Source of the DNA: Acanthochlamys bracteata
Lineage: Eukaryota > Streptophyta > Magnoliopsida > Pandanales > Velloziaceae
Length of the DNA stretch: 64,000 bases
NCBI GenBank assembly: GCA_019914995.1
Contig: CM034134.1
Location: 2,684,145 to 2,748,144 of the forward strand
Reading direction: 5' to 3'
In this document: positions 22,512 through 34,238 of the stretch, in pieces
Position numbering within the stretch: the stretch's first letter is position 1
Layout: each line of letters opens with the position of its first letter
Position numbers and translations under genes: made by a program
Notes under the pieces: generated by a model
Database searches by the model: none
The model's input: the letters and a program-made list of their open reading frames with translations, nothing else
What the model was told of the DNA's origin: nothing

Positions 22512-22856
22512 TGTTAGATTTTCCTGTAAGATTAACTCAAAAGGGGAGGGATGAATTGAGTTAGTTAATAAAAATTTTCGTCAAGTTTAGTTATCCTACT
22601 GGTAGCAGGTTTACAGCCGGCTGTGTCAATTCTGTAACCTGTAGACAGAGAGAGTTAAAGTGTTTACTGAAATATGTAAAAAAGATAGTACTTAGGATAT
22701 TTAACGTGGTTCGGCAAACCCCTTTGCCTACATCCACGGTCGCTCTATCATCAGAGCCAAAGCTTCACTAAACCTTTAATAAGCTACAAATACACTAAGA
22801 GCAAAGTGCTTCACCAAACACACTTACTTTTACCGGGTTTCTTCACCAAGACAACC
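22512..22856 (-). repeat. Copia copy 1, 5' LTR, truncated to 345 bp
   Basis: Starts TGTTAGATTTTCCTGTAAG and follows the 3' LTR closely (for example ACGTGGTTCGGCAAACCCC), then stops at AAGACAACCCC and joins gypsy A LTR sequence. The lost part would be about 1.1 kb. Confidence 0.9.
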
Positions 22857-23478
22857 CCATAAAATCATCGTCATAAATCATTTAGAAAACAACCATTTGG
22901 GTTACTCACGGAGGTAGTCACCGGCGTAGAAATAATTTCAGCCAAACCCTAAATTTTGCTCCGGCAAGATCTACGGCATAATCAAGGCAAGCAAGAAGCA
23001 AGAGAAAGACCAGAAGGGTAATAAACCACTTAACAGTGTCGATCGCCGGCAGATTTCGCCGAATTCTAGCAAACTTGCAGCCACACGGAAGCACGAATTT
23101 TTCGTTGCTTGGGCAGTGAATAGCTTGGAGATTGTAAGGAGGGGATGAATGGAAGAAGAAGAAAGTTAATCCAGCTCAAATTGGAAGGAATTCCAGCAAG
23201 GAAGATGGATCGGGCGAGAGAGGGACACCGACGAAGCTTCAACTGTGCGCAGGAAGAAGAAAAGAGTAAAGAGTAAGTAAGAAAAAGTGATAAGGAGAAA
23301 AAGAAGACCTAGGACTAACTAGGGAAATTTTAGAAAAATCTAGATAGGTAGGTTAGGTGTAGTGGGTTAAATTTTAATTTGGACTCACACCTAATATACT
23401 ACTGACTCAAGGCAGGCTAACCTAAAACAAATGTAAAAATATCAAATATAGCCTTCAAAAATTTTCAAGCATGTTACA
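22857..23478 (-). repeat. Gypsy A left (3') LTR, inner segment
   Basis: Begins ATAAAATCATCGTCATAAAT, matching 28872 onward in the right LTR, then jumps to sequence matching 29700 (TTTGGGTTACTCACGGAGG) and runs to the LTR end GTTACA at 23478. About 0.8 kb of the LTR is deleted between the two matches. Confidence 0.9.
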
Positions 23479-23484
23479 ATATAA

Positions 23485-23500
23485 CCCCCCTAAAAGAAAA
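23485..23500 (-). promoter_or_regulatory. Polypurine tract of gypsy A
   Basis: Minus strand TTTTCTTTTAGGGGGG just before the 3' LTR, preceded by CGAGGACGAA, the usual chromovirus context. Confidence 0.85.
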
Positions 23501-23539
23501 ATTCGTCCTCGAATTTCAAATACAAAAGACAAGACATAG

Positions 23540-23929
23540 TTAGGAGGTGAACAATTGAGGATACTTGGCTTTCAATTCGTGTTCCAATTCCCACGTCGCT
23601 TCTCTTCGCGAGTGGTTTCGCCACAAAACCAAAACAAAAGGCAATTCTCGTTTCCGTAATCGGCGAATCTGACGATCCAAAATAGCCTCTAGGCATTCAT
23701 CATATGTGACATCCTTACGAACCTGTCCAATGATAGGCTCAATTAAATGTGATGGATCACGCAAACACTTCCGAAGCATCGAGACATGAAACACTGGATG
23801 GACACCTGACAAGCTTGGTGGTAATGCAAGTTTGTATGCAACTTTGCCTATACGCTCCAGTATCTTAAAAGGACCAATAAATCTTGGACTGAGCTTTCCT
23901 TTCTTTCCAAAATGCAAGATGCCTTTCAT
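23540..23929 (-). pseudogene. Gypsy A integrase C-terminus with chromodomain-like tail
   Basis: 129 open residues: MKGILHFGKKGKLSPRFIGP and PFKILERIGKVAYKLALP form the integrase C-terminal domain (GPF/Y module). HPVFHVSMLRKC and VTYDECLEAILDRQIRRLR follow, then LVLWRNHSRREATWELEHEL, the chromodomain-like segment of chromoviruses, and a stop. The chromodomain is thought to steer integration to heterochromatin. The block is cut off from its catalytic core by a degenerate stretch (23930-24279) in which fragments such as IIVDR.TKSAHFL can be read only across stops. Confidence 0.8.
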
Positions 23930-24279
23930 TGGAGAAACCCGTAGGAAGACTTCATCTCCAATTAAAAAATGACATTGCTGACGTTTAAGACACTTCCTTT
24001 TGAGGCCTGAAATGCCATCTACTATAAGTCAATTGGGTGCCAAAGATAAATGATGAATCTTATTCCAACTCGAGCGAGAACGTGAGTCCTCTAAAGCGTC
24101 TGCACGCGATCAGGATGAAATGATTGTTAAGGGAATCCCATGCAATTTTATAATTTCTAAAAAGAAGAATAAATGCGTCCCGCATACCGATTATTAAGGG
24201 ATACCCAGTTTACAATTTCGGATAGAAAATGTGCACTTTTGGTTATACGGTCCACAATTATCCAAATAGAATCATAATC
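23930..24279 (-). pseudogene. Gypsy A integrase core, degenerate
   Basis: Remnant of the integrase catalytic core between the zinc domain and the C-terminal domain. Frames shift repeatedly; IWIIVDRITKSAHFL and later GDEVFLRVSP can be picked out. It appears shortened, since the DDE-bearing middle is not recognisable. Confidence 0.5.
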
Positions 24280-24597
24280 CTAAGGGGTACTAAGTAGACC
24301 TGTTACGAAATCAATACAGATATGATCCCACTTCCATCTTGGGATAGGCAATTGTTGCAATAATCCTCCAGGCTTTCGATGCTCTACCTTTGCAGATTGG
24401 CAAGTTAGACATCGGGAGATGAAATTAGCAATGTCCCTTTTCATACCTTCCCACCAATACAACTGTCGTAGCTCGCTGTACATTCTGGTAGCACTAGGGT
24501 GTGTTGAGTATGCGGACCTATGAGCCTCCTCTAGAATTTCACATCGAAGATTATCCCCATCAGGAACACAATCTTGAACCACACCAAACAACACCAT
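24280..24597 (-). pseudogene. Gypsy A integrase zinc-binding domain
   Basis: 105 open residues with the retroviral-type HHCC integrase zinc domain: ILEEAHRSAYSTHPSATRMY, LRQLYWWEGMKRDIANFISR and CLTCQSAKVEHRKPGGLL. It runs into the first part of the core, WKWDHICIDFVTGL, with the first catalytic Asp position. Closely follows Ty3/gypsy chromoviruses. The reading frame breaks at 24280. Confidence 0.82.
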
Positions 24598-25596
24598 TTA
24601 CATCAACTGTAAATTCTTTTATCGCAGCAGCCTTAACTTGGTTCACTAATTTTGTCAACTGTGAGTCACGATTCTGACTAGATATGATTCTGTCTTTCAA
24701 AACAGAGCGTATCGCCAAGTGTGCAAGCCAAAAGCCAGACTTTGCCTCTAATCTTAAGCCACTCATCTGAAGCCAATCCAAATCGTGTGCTAAAGGTCGA
24801 GGTACCACCGAAAGGTGTGCCAAGCTTCCTGCTGACTTACGGTTTAAAGCATCTGCCACCATATTCGCCTTGCCTGGATGACACAAAATGGTACAATCAT
24901 AGTCCTTCAATAATTCTAACCAACGACGTTGGCTCATATTTAGCTCCTTTTGATCAAATATGTACTTCAAACTCTTGTGATCAGTATAGATCTCACAAGC
25001 CTCACCATACAAATAGTGTCTCCAAATTCATTAGTCAACCCAAAGGGCATCACTAGAAATTCATAATGCCCATATCTGGTTCGAAAAGCAGTCTTTGGTA
25101 CGTCTTCTCCTCTTATCTTCAATTGATAATACCCCGAGTGAAGGTCGATTTTTGAAAAACAACACGCACCTTCAAGCTGATCAAACAGATCATCAATTCG
25201 AGGAAGGGGGTATCGATTGTGCACAGTCATCTTATTTAACTGTTGATAATCGACGCACAACCTTAGAGATCCATCCTTTTTACGTACAAAAAGAATAGGT
25301 GCACCCCAAGGAGATACACTTGGACAGATGAAACCCTTCTCTAACAAGTCCTCCAGCTGTGTCTTTAACTCTTTCAACTCAGCAGGAGACATACGATAAG
25401 GAGGCATTGAAATTGGCGTTGCACCTGGCACTAAATCAATACAGAACTCCATCTCTCTATGTGGTGGTAGTTCTGTAAGATCGTCACAGAACACTTTCGG
25501 AAAATCTCTTGCAATGGGAATAGCATCTAATCCACCTCCTGGGGCACTAATATCGTGAACCCAAGCAAGATAAGAGCGGTACCCTTTTCTTAACAT
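24598..25596 (-). pseudogene. Gypsy A reverse transcriptase / RNase H, internally deleted
   Basis: The N-half of RT is well preserved: [76 protein letters not shown] and [14 protein letters not shown]. Right after GLTN (near 25030) the sequence jumps to the end of RNase H ([18 protein letters not shown], then [16 protein letters not shown]) in another frame. The palm motif with the catalytic Asp pair, the thumb and most of RNase H, about 240 residues in relatives, are gone. This copy cannot make active RT. The motifs fit the Del/Tekay group. Confidence 0.88.
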
Positions 25597-25619
25597 TCTT
25601 GAGGCTTGTAACCAAGAAA

Positions 25620-26100
25620 TTATATTGTTGGGAGCTGTTGGTCGATCCCCTTGGAAGCTAAACTCAATTCCTCCTTGAATCTAAAACCTTACAGCTTTAC
25701 CAAAACAATCCACCGAAGCATGGTAAGAAGCAAGCCAGTCCATACCCAATAACACATCAAAACCAGTCATATTCATCAGCACTAAATCCGCGGGCATTTC
25801 ATGACCATTAACCTGGACTATACAAGAGCGAAGTATCAAATTTGCTTGTTTGTAGGCGTAGACACCATAAGTGGTGTCATTAACGGTTCTGGGATAGCAC
25901 GGATCCTCCCGGCGAACTCACACGATACATACGAATAAGTTGATCCAGAATCAAACAGTGTTACTGCCTTCTCACCACTAACTAACACAATGCCTGAGAA
26001 AGGAAAATTCACAAATCCTAAGACCTATGATCTTCTAACCTAATCTTGCTCTTAAATCGAAATTAGATATATCATGCTTTCGTGGTATTAAAAATGAGAC
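25620..26100 (-). pseudogene. Gypsy A protease region
   Basis: Between gag and RT, with stops. KAVTLFDSGSTYSYVS near 25940-25990 is a pepsin-like active site (D-S-G-S), and DWLASYHASVDCFG occurs near 25690-25740, as in chromovirus polyproteins. Confidence 0.7.
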
Positions 26101-26113
26101 TTAAGGGCAAAAT

Positions 26114-27518
26114 TTAAATTATACCTGACACTATTGCATTTGATGCCTGTCTATCCTGACGTGTCATAGCACAAATGGTAGCTGACTCTGAAACAGAGAG
26201 AGCAAGTGTGCCAGCTGACTGAGAGGGAGTTTGTCCTCTTCCAAAGTCTCCATGACCACCCCTCCGACCAGGTTGTCTGCGTCCCACACCTTGATTACGG
26301 CCACCCAGACCACGACCTCCTCCAAAAGGCGCACGCTGTGCCAAAGGCTGTGCAACAATAGGTGCGGGTGCCGTAAGAGCTGGCACAGATAAGAGTCCTT
26401 TTCCTCGATCTGATTGGGATGTAGAATAAGGACAATCCCTCTTAAAATGACCTCGTAGACCACAATGATGGCATCCATCCCAAGGGGGAGGACAGGGGGC
26501 AAAATGATGCCGTCTATAGTTAGTACAATAAGGCACTCCACGAAATGGCCTCTGATCCTGTACTTGTCGTGGATCTTGCTTCTGCTTCTTTACAAAATTA
26601 CGGCTCGACTGTCCTTCTAGCCTCTGCATCTTCTGCTGAATTTGACCACGGGTTGCTAAACCAGCCTCCGCCTTAACAGCAGCATCAAAAGCCTGGCCAA
26701 CATTCTCAAAAGGTACTCCACCGATAACTCTGAATAGTTCTAAGTTCAGCCCCTTTTGAAACGGCGAATCTTCTCCTCCTTAGTGATAAACAAGTGAGGG
26801 GCGTAGAGTTAACACCTAGTGAATTCCTGTACGTACTCCTAGATCGGCATGTTTCCTTGTTGAAGGCTTTCCGCATATTCAACTCGAGCGTCCCTAACAC
26901 TCCTAGGGAGGAATCTATCCAGAAACAGCTTCTTAAACTCAATCCATGTTATTGGATCCCCACTTGTGGCCCTCGAACTCTTCATAGCCTTATACCAAGC
27001 AAGAGCTATGCCCTCCAACCTATACCCAGCAAATTCTAGCATTCGGTCAGGAGGACAATGTAACACTTCTTCAATTTTCTGCAGCTTAGACAGAAACTCC
27101 TCAGAGTCTTCAAAGTGTTCTCCACGAAATCAGGAGGTTTTTGCTTCATGAATTTCTCAATATGCACCTGCTGGGTAGCCACCCCACTACCAGCTAATGT
27201 CTCCTGAATATTCCCCGAAATAGTCACTTCTACGGGATCCTGCTGTCCTTGAGGGACAGATGTGCGAACCTCAGGTGCCGAAGGCTCCGTAGGGGTAGAA
27301 GGCTACACACCAGCCGTCCTCTCTCCCACAGCCGCCACTCGGGCCAACATTGCTGTCTCAGACTGTTGTAAAGCACTCAAGTCTTGTCGTAAGGCAGCCA
27401 CCTCGTGGCTCAACTCCGGAACTGGAGTTGGTTCGGGTGCTGCACGACTCGCGGGTCTCCCCCTTCTGGTCCCCGCAGCCGACGCAGTACTCCCCCCTCG
27501 TCTACGTCTAGATGGCAT
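26114..27518 (-). pseudogene. Gypsy A gag, frameshifted
   Basis: Starts MPSRRRRGGSTASAAGTRRG at 27518, about 110 bp downstream (element sense) of the primer site. Gag-core segments are spread over three frames: QVHIEKFMKQKPPDFV (27150), MLEFAGYRLEGIALAWYKAM and ITWIEFKKLFLDRFLPRSVR (26850-27050), and LQQGNMPI. The last open block, 171 residues at 26114-26629, carries the zinc knuckle CHHCGLRGHFKRDCP and then a G/R-rich stretch. At least three frameshifts separate the parts, so no full gag is made. Confidence 0.82.
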
Positions 27519-27621
27519 TATAATCTAACGAAAATTTGGCGTTATTTGAAAAAATCAATGATATGAAAATGCAAATCCAATTAAATTAGCCTAAACTCTG
27601 TGATCTCTTAAGACCCGACCG

Positions 27622-27633
27622 GCTCTGATACCA
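27622..27633 (-). promoter_or_regulatory. Primer binding site (tRNA-Met type) of gypsy A
   Basis: Minus strand TGGTATCAGAGC, three bases from the 5' LTR end at 27637. Confidence 0.92.
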
Positions 27634-27636
27634 ATT

Positions 27637-30292
27637 TGTCACACCCCTATCTAGGGCATAACACCAAAATTGTCCCAACAACTCAAAATGACAAGTACCA
27701 AAATTTATATAAAATTTTGACAGCACCTCACCTAAAACTTAATAGAGTAAACACAACTTTGACATATAGTAATCTGAAAACATTCATATCAATAATAATT
27801 GATAGTACTATCAAAATAAAACACAACAACTGGCTACCGGCAGCCAACTCACTATATTACAAAACAAAGATATACCCAAAACAAAACAACAATACATTAC
27901 AGAGAGTAGTACAGGCCTTTTGAGATCACATAGTTATCTATATGCAAAAATAGAGTATTAAGATACATCGGGATACCCTCAACGTGTAGGCTTCGTCGAT
28001 GATGCTAATTCAAATTCTCGCTTTACTGCCTCTGAGTTATCTGGGAGAGGCCAAGAAAAAGAAAGAAATGAGCCCAGTTTTAGTGAGATTAAAAATAACA
28101 TATGCACCATTTAAGTTTTCTAATGCATTATCCTAATGTTTATACAATAACTTTCTACATGTACAAAAATGCAGGGATCGGATCAAGATTATTATTACTA
28201 AGTCCCGAGTCGTCCCATACCAACTCAGTCCTTAGTACAAAAGGTTCGACTATATGCAATGCATATACTTCAAACAACTAATCATACAATAAAAAGAAGA
28301 AACTATGTTTTCCGCTATATAAGCATTTTAGATTATCCTTAAAAGTATAAGCATAAATATTCCAATTTAATAAAAGAAATATTGAATAAAATTGAATTAA
28401 CTATAGATAGTTAGAATACAACATATTAAATAACAAATAAATACATAGATAAATAAATTATAAAAATACCTAATGAATAGTAGTGAAGGTCATATTAAAA
28501 GCCAAACATTAATCCACAATAATTTTACAAGTCAGGGAGTCAGGATAGATACCAAGGACCGAGCGAGACCACGTCTTCAGCTCGTCCACATATCCATATA
28601 TTTAACCCGAGTGCCGTGGTATTATCGCCTTCACGCGCATGGGCTCACCTAATCTACAGACGAAAGAGAGAGGAGACAGACGAGAATCCTAAACTCAGCC
28701 CCTGACTATCGCCTGCTTTAATACAGCGCGAATCTCCAAACATTTCAAAATCCACAAATACTTCAATAAATACCATTTAGATAAAACTCAATTTAATTGT
28801 CAAACATAATCTGCTGGCTTATTAAATGAAAACATAATAACATCATACGAAATCATTTTCAAATCATTTAGAAAATCCATAAAATCATCGTCATAAATCA
28901 TTTAACTCTTTAAGTAAACATAATAACACTTATCCAATCGTTCACAAACCATATATATATATATAACTCATCTTTCAAATTTCCGTTAATACTCATTTGA
29001 TACCTTTATCCACATATTGTAAATCCAAGTTGCTATTTATACTATTATAAATGCTTATCATATCAAGAAAACATATATCACATATAGTTATGCATTATGA
29101 AGGTATAATCGTAAAATTCAAGAAAATGGCAAGGTATGCCCGAGGATCAAACAAATGTTACTTGTGCCGAAAGTCTAGCGTTAATCTAGGAAGAAAAGAT
29201 GGCACGGTAACCCTTACCTTAAATTATTCGCTATCTCCTAAGCCACTGCAATTGCTTAAGCACACTATCTTCCTCCCATTTTCGATCCTAGCAAGCACGC
29301 ATAAATAATTACCAAAGCCCATCAAATTAATATTATCGAATACTAAGCATCTACGAAACTATAGCTCTACATCCAAATTAATGCATACTCTTAAATTTAA
29401 CTTTCTTCCCCAAACATAACCGCATAAAAATCTTAGTTGAATAGAAGCTTACCTAATTAGACAAATCAACTAGACTCTTAACCACCTCCAATTTCGGCGT
29501 TGAATCTTTAATGCCTTCGATCGAGGAGTAACACCTACCGCGTAAAAAGTTAATAATTACATTAATAAAAAGTCTTAACGACGACATTAACGTAACATCT
29601 CACCTAACAGTTCCCGCCGCTTGTTCGCCGGACTCCGGCGATTAAGGTTCCGACCACCGGAAAATTTCAACAGTGAGACAGAAGTAGCAGTTGTAGCAAC
29701 GAAAATAACCGTTTGGGTTACTCACGGAGGCAGTCGCCGGCGTTGAAACAATTTCGGCTAAACCCTAAATTTCGCTCCGGCAAGATCTATGGCATAATCA
29801 AGGCAAGCAAGAAGCAAGAGAAAGACCAGAAGGGTAATAAACCACTTAACAGCGTCGATCGCCGACAGATTTGGCCGAATTCCGGTAAACTTGCAGCCAC
29901 ACGGAAGCACAAATTTTTCGTTGCTTAGGAAGTGAATAGCTTGGAGATTGTAAGGAGGGGATGAATGGAAGAAGAAGAAAGTTAATCCGGCTCAAATTGG
30001 AAGGAATTCCAGCAAGGAAGATGAATCGGGCGGGAGAGGGACACGGACGAAGCTTCAACCGCGCGCAGGAAGAAGAAAAGAGTAAAGGTAAGTAAGAAAA
30101 AGTGATAAGGAGAAAAAGAAGACTTAGGACTAACTCGGGAAATTTTAGAAAAATCTAGATAGGTAGGTTAGGTGTAGTGGGTTAAATTTTAATTGGACTC
30201 ACACCTAATATACTACCGACTCAAGGCAGGCTAACCTAAAACAAATGTAAAAATATCAAATATAGCCTTCAAAAATTTTCAAGCATGTTACA
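27637..30292 (-). repeat. Gypsy A right (5') LTR, 2656 bp
   Basis: Runs TGTCACACCCC to GTTACA. This long LTR supplies the promoter and poly(A) signal on the minus strand. It is the complete reference for the left copy, which has lost most of it. ORFs inside it (27636-27923, 29051-29308, 29713-30058) show no coding features. Confidence 0.92.
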
Positions 30293-30297
30293 AATAA

Positions 30298-30891
30298 CCG
30301 CTACCTAGGCCTGCTCGGTCCCCCAGGTCGAGGTTCTGTAGTATGTCATGAGCACCAACGGAGGGCCATTCAAGCTAACTGACCTACATTTTGATAGGGA
30401 TAGAACGATAAGGTTGTGAAGGTGGCCTCATTTTCCACACATCGGGTAAAATGAATGGAGGACCGACTGAGAAACTTTTTTTGTGTCATGTAACAAAACA
30501 ATCCCTTTGGAGTCAATAAAGTACGACCTGAACTTCTGTAATGCACATATCATAGCAATAAGCTCTTTCTTAGTTGTGGGATAATTCACTTGATCATCAT
30601 AAACACCTCTATAATATTTTCTACCACGTCGGAAAAGATTGCCTTCATGCAATGCTGAAAAGTAAAAGATGCACGACAGAAACCAAATAGCATCCATACA
30701 AGTGAAGCTGGTTTTCTCTTAATATTCAAGAGATATAGAAATTTGGTTTTATCCAGAATATCTATCTAAAAGACAATGTACCAATGGCCAGCTAATATGT
30801 CAACCATCTAATAGATAAATGATAAAGAAAAAACGGTCTTTCCTTATGACAGCATAAGCTTATATAATAAGTACATACCAACCAGCCAATC
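30298..30891 (-). pseudogene. Gypsy element B: RT and RNase H relic, distal part
   Basis: Old Ty3/gypsy pol, minus strand. Next to the copia insertion (30700-30890) read KDRFFFIIYLLD and LDRYSG.NQISI, the decayed RT segment RKDHFPLPFIDQ...LDGYSGYNQI of Athila/Tat-like elements. At 30428-30697 an open frame contains NYPTTKKELIAMICALQKFR and SYFIDSKGI, an RNase H motif. Much between these is missing. It continues right of copia copy 2 at 39325. Bases 30298-30427 are not recognised. Confidence 0.7.
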
Positions 30892-32382
30892 TGTTGAATC
30901 TCCTGCAAGATTAACTCAAGAGGGGAGGGGTGAATTAAGTTGATAAATAAAAATTTTCGTAGAGCTTAATGATCCTACAGATAGCAAGCGTACAGGCAGC
31001 TGTTAGAAGTCTTGTAACCTGTAAACAAATAAGGTTAGAGTATATGGCGATTTAGGTATAGAAGAGAGTACTCAGAGTATTTTACGTGGTTCGGCAAACC
31101 TCTTTGCCTACATCCACGGGTGCTCTATCACAAGAGTCAAAGCTTCACTAAACTTTTAATAAACTACACATACACCAAGAGCAAAGTGATTCACCAAGCA
31201 CTTACTCTTAAAGGGTTTCTTCACAAAGACAACTCTTCACAGCCTACTGCACACCACTGTTCCTCTGGCTGATATGCTAGCTCTACTACAAAGTTTAAGA
31301 ACTTTCACCAAGCTCCAACCGAGCTTCTTTACCAGGTGCCCCGAACACTCTGTCACAGAACTTATGAGGTTAAAAGAAAAAGAAAGGTTAGGCGCAGGAT
31401 CTATCTCATGGTGAATGAATGTTCTCAAGAGTTTTCTATTGAGAGGACCAACCGAGTTGCTGAGAATGATACCTTCTGTGTGATCAGTAGCAACATTTCA
31501 TCTTTTACTTGAGTGATTTTAGCATTATAGAGCAGTTGAGTCTTTGGGTCTTTGTACGTTGATCGCCACATTTCTCTGTTCATCTGCTTCCCTTCTTATA
31601 AACTTTCATTCCTTTGAAGGATGATTCTTGTCGTTGAAGAAGATTGCCGTTGGCGTCCTCTTGCGTTGGTAGATTTTCAAGACGGAGAGGAGCAATTTAT
31701 TCAGCGGTTAATCAACCGCTTCCACGATCAGTTTCGGCTACTCTGGTGCAAGTTCTTCATGGGCATTAAATGCAATGTGGAAGGAAATTTAAATTTACCC
31801 GCCAGTGATCCTAAACTTGGTTCAGCTGAATTGTTGTTTTTAATTTTCGAGCTGAGTTGGCTTGTCCCAATTTAATGCATTTTAGGTTGTATGCTTTGGA
31901 TTGGTTTGACTTCGCCAGCTTGAGTTGATTAGTCAATCTTAGTTGTGTAATCTATTTTCTTTCCTTGAATATTGAGCTTTCTTTTTTTGTGAAGAGAATA
32001 AATTTTTGCTCGTTGTAGATCTTGTATCATCTGATTTGTTTCAGTGAAATGTGAATCCAAGAGATCTTAAAATGAAGAGCTTGAGCAGGAGTTTTGTTGT
32101 TGAACCCAATCCTCTATTTTTGAGCATTACAGAAAAGTCTTCGTATGCTTCAGTAGTTGAATGGCTGACTGTAGTGTGACTATAGAGTCCTCTGTTCTGT
32201 ATACTGCTTAATTGATAGTGGCAGAGCAGCTGGCTGTTCAATGGCTGTGATTGTTGTCTGCCGTAAGTAAGATAGACTTGATTTATTTAATCCTTAAGAA
32301 CTTGATCTTAATTTATTAGTCCAATATAAATCATGATTCTTAATTCATTGTTATCATCAAAATCAACTTGAGAGTTCCAACA
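30892..32382 (-). repeat. Copia copy 2, 3' LTR (1491 bp)
   Basis: Starts TGTTGAATCTCCTGCAAG and ends GAGAGTTCCAACA. The adjoining polypurine tract (32383-32396, minus strand AAAAAGGGAAAGAT) differs from copy 1 by two bases. Confidence 0.92.
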
Positions 32383-32843
32383 ATCTTTCCCTTTTTGATG
32401 ATGATAAAATAATTAAGAATTATTGATTTATGTATTCAATTTAAATAGTGCATTACTGGATAATGCACATACAAGGTTCTACTCTTGGTTACCCATGTGT
32501 AGCTCCCCCTCAACCTGTTCATTTTATTGTATTTACTTGTATGTAGCTCCCCCTCAATTTGAGCCATCATATTTGTATGCATACACAATAATTCTGCTGC
32601 TTTTTCTCCCTTTTTGTCATCTCAAAAAGGTAAAATATAAGGACAATTGTACCAATAATTTAATATAACCAAAATGTCATATCATCTTAATATAGTCATT
32701 ATAAATGAAGATAACCAAAATGTCATAGCAGGAAGCTCAAACAACCAAACGAACAATCAAACAGAACTATTAATAAAGATAATGTTTTAACATAGTCATT
32801 AAAAATAAGAGCAACAAAACAAACTAAGCCTAAGCAAATTTAA

Positions 32844-34238
32844 CTAAGTGTTTTTGCGTCTAGTGGAGGTCCTACAACCAGGAGGCTGGGGACGTTGATG
32901 TTTGGGTTTGGCAGCAGAGGATTGGGGAAGGATCACAACATCATCATCAAGAAAGGTTGGGAACTAGAAACAGATTTGTGAGCTCTTCGTTTGAGATTTT
33001 TACGTTTGAGAGGTAGACTGGGAATATGGGAGTGTGGAGATGGATGGTCAGAGGAAGGAGGTAGGGTGATAAGAGGATCAGATTGTGCTGCTGTTGGAGC
33101 TGCGGGTGGAATTTCTGTTGGAGCCGCTTGAAGAGGAGGATCATCATGCATGGCTGTTGGAGCTGCATAAACGGTAATAGACATTGACAGGGCTTCAGGT
33201 ACCACTGCTTCTGAGGCTGCTGGGGCAGGGCAGTCAGTAGGTAACTCTGCATCCATGGAGTTTTCTATGGCAATCTCAAGACTTGCAAACTCTGCATTTA
33301 TGCTTGTGTCCACCTGTGGAGAATCTGAGTTGGGTGCATCCTGTCCTGCATACTCCTGAGCTTGAGCATTCTCTATTTTGGCGTCCTCTTGTGCAGCTCT
33401 GGTTGTACGGTGCTCTGGCTGACAGATGGCATCCCTGAATTGTTCAAAGGTGGCATTGAGCTTTTTAATCTCCTTGGTCTGCTCTAGGATTGCACAATGA
33501 ATGTTGGTTAGGCATTCTGTCAGTGGAGCTAAAGCTGCATATGTGTTAGTCAAGGGATTTGCTTGAGTGTCTTTAGGCCTTGCCTCTGCCTCTATGATTC
33601 CTCTTAAGAATTTTGCATCCAATTTGAACATTTTCCTTACTTGCAGTGACCCCATGGGCACTGTCTCAATACTGCAGCATTACTTCACAAAGATTGATGG
33701 GAAGTTTCTTGACCAACCTCCATAGAAGAAAGGCATCATAGGTTGTGATCACATTGCGGCTGCCAAAGCGAGAAACTATCATCTTGGAGATAATGTGGCA
33801 TAGAGCTCTTAGAAGCAAAGGTAGGTGAGCAATAGAGTCATATTGGTGCTTTGTTACCGTCTCGGTGTCCAGAGCTTGTTTCAAGTAGTTTAATTTGGAG
33901 TCATTCACCAGCGGCATTTCTTCTCTATAAGGTATGTCTAACATCAGTGACATTGATTTAGCTTCAAAATGTATCTCAATACCATTCACCATGGTTTGGA
34001 TCAAGGAGTTTCCTGTCTCATGGAGATTCGCATAAAATATTCGAACGCACTCTTCAGAAAATTCTCCGTGCCAACTGTTGAACTGCAGCCATCCTTGTGC
34101 TTCAAAGAATTCATCCACCTCCAAGCCGAAATAGTTGAAATCATCAAAATTTATGCTTGCTGGAGTCAAAATCGGGATTGCCAATTGTCGGCCATATTTT
34201 TCAAATTTGCGCTTTCCGGTGAATTTGATTTTATACAT
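32844..34238 (-). pseudogene. 'Putative plant transposon protein' ORF (copia copy 2)
   Basis: Fills the place of RT/RNase H. The first open block (34238-33666, 190 residues) reads YGRQLAIPILTPASINFDDF, FGLEVDEFFEAQGW, ECVRIFYANL, TMVNGIEIHFEAKSMSLML and then AHLPLLLRALCHIISKMIVS and TTYDAFLLWRLVKKLPINL. This pattern (FYANL, short beta element with GIE, RALCHII and W-L-V-x-x-PINL) is what I recall of the Pfam Transposase_32 family. A stop interrupts it at 33663; the same frame resumes at 33661 with MGSLQVRKMFKLDAKFLRGI and a helical QTKEIKKLNATFEQFR stretch, then a proline/serine-rich tail. A frameshift near 32940 precedes the conserved basic end at 32844. It could instead be the env-like third ORF of a SIRE-type element. 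Confidence 0.7.

Larger units (their letters stand above)
17170..22856 (-). mobile_element. Ty1/copia copy 1 (RT-less), nested in the gypsy A LTR
   Basis: Minus-strand order: truncated 5' LTR (22512-22856), primer site, gag, damaged protease, integrase N-part fused to a foreign ORF, polypurine tract, full 3' LTR (17170-18603). There is no reverse transcriptase or RNase H anywhere in the 3.9-kb interior. The right end is cut off: the 5' LTR stops at AAGACAACCCC and continues directly into gypsy A LTR sequence corresponding to about 28870. A deletion therefore removed the rest of the copia LTR and about 1 kb of the gypsy LTR. The long coiled-coil gag and long LTR suggest the SIRE/Maximus group. 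Confidence 0.9.
16930..30292 (-). mobile_element. Ty3/gypsy element A (Del/Tekay-like chromovirus), carrying a nested copia
   Basis: Complete in outline. The left LTR starts TGTCACACC at 16930 and the right LTR ends GTTACA at 30292. They are flanked by a perfect 5-bp target duplication AATAA (16925-16929 and 30293-30297). The minus strand reads 5' LTR (27637-30292), tRNA-Met primer site, gag, protease, RT, RNase H, integrase with a C-terminal chromodomain-like tail, polypurine tract, 3' LTR. About 5.7 kb of the span is copia copy 1, inserted in the 3' LTR. All coding regions are broken, so the element is dead; the LTRs have diverged by large deletions. The domain order and motifs fit the chromovirus branch. 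Confidence 0.9.

Noticed and set aside
25095-25298. 67-residue plus-strand ORF
   Set aside because: Antisense to the well-preserved RT segment of gypsy A.
29051-30058. ORFs within the gypsy A right LTR
   Set aside because: Inside a non-coding LTR; the left LTR copy does not preserve them.
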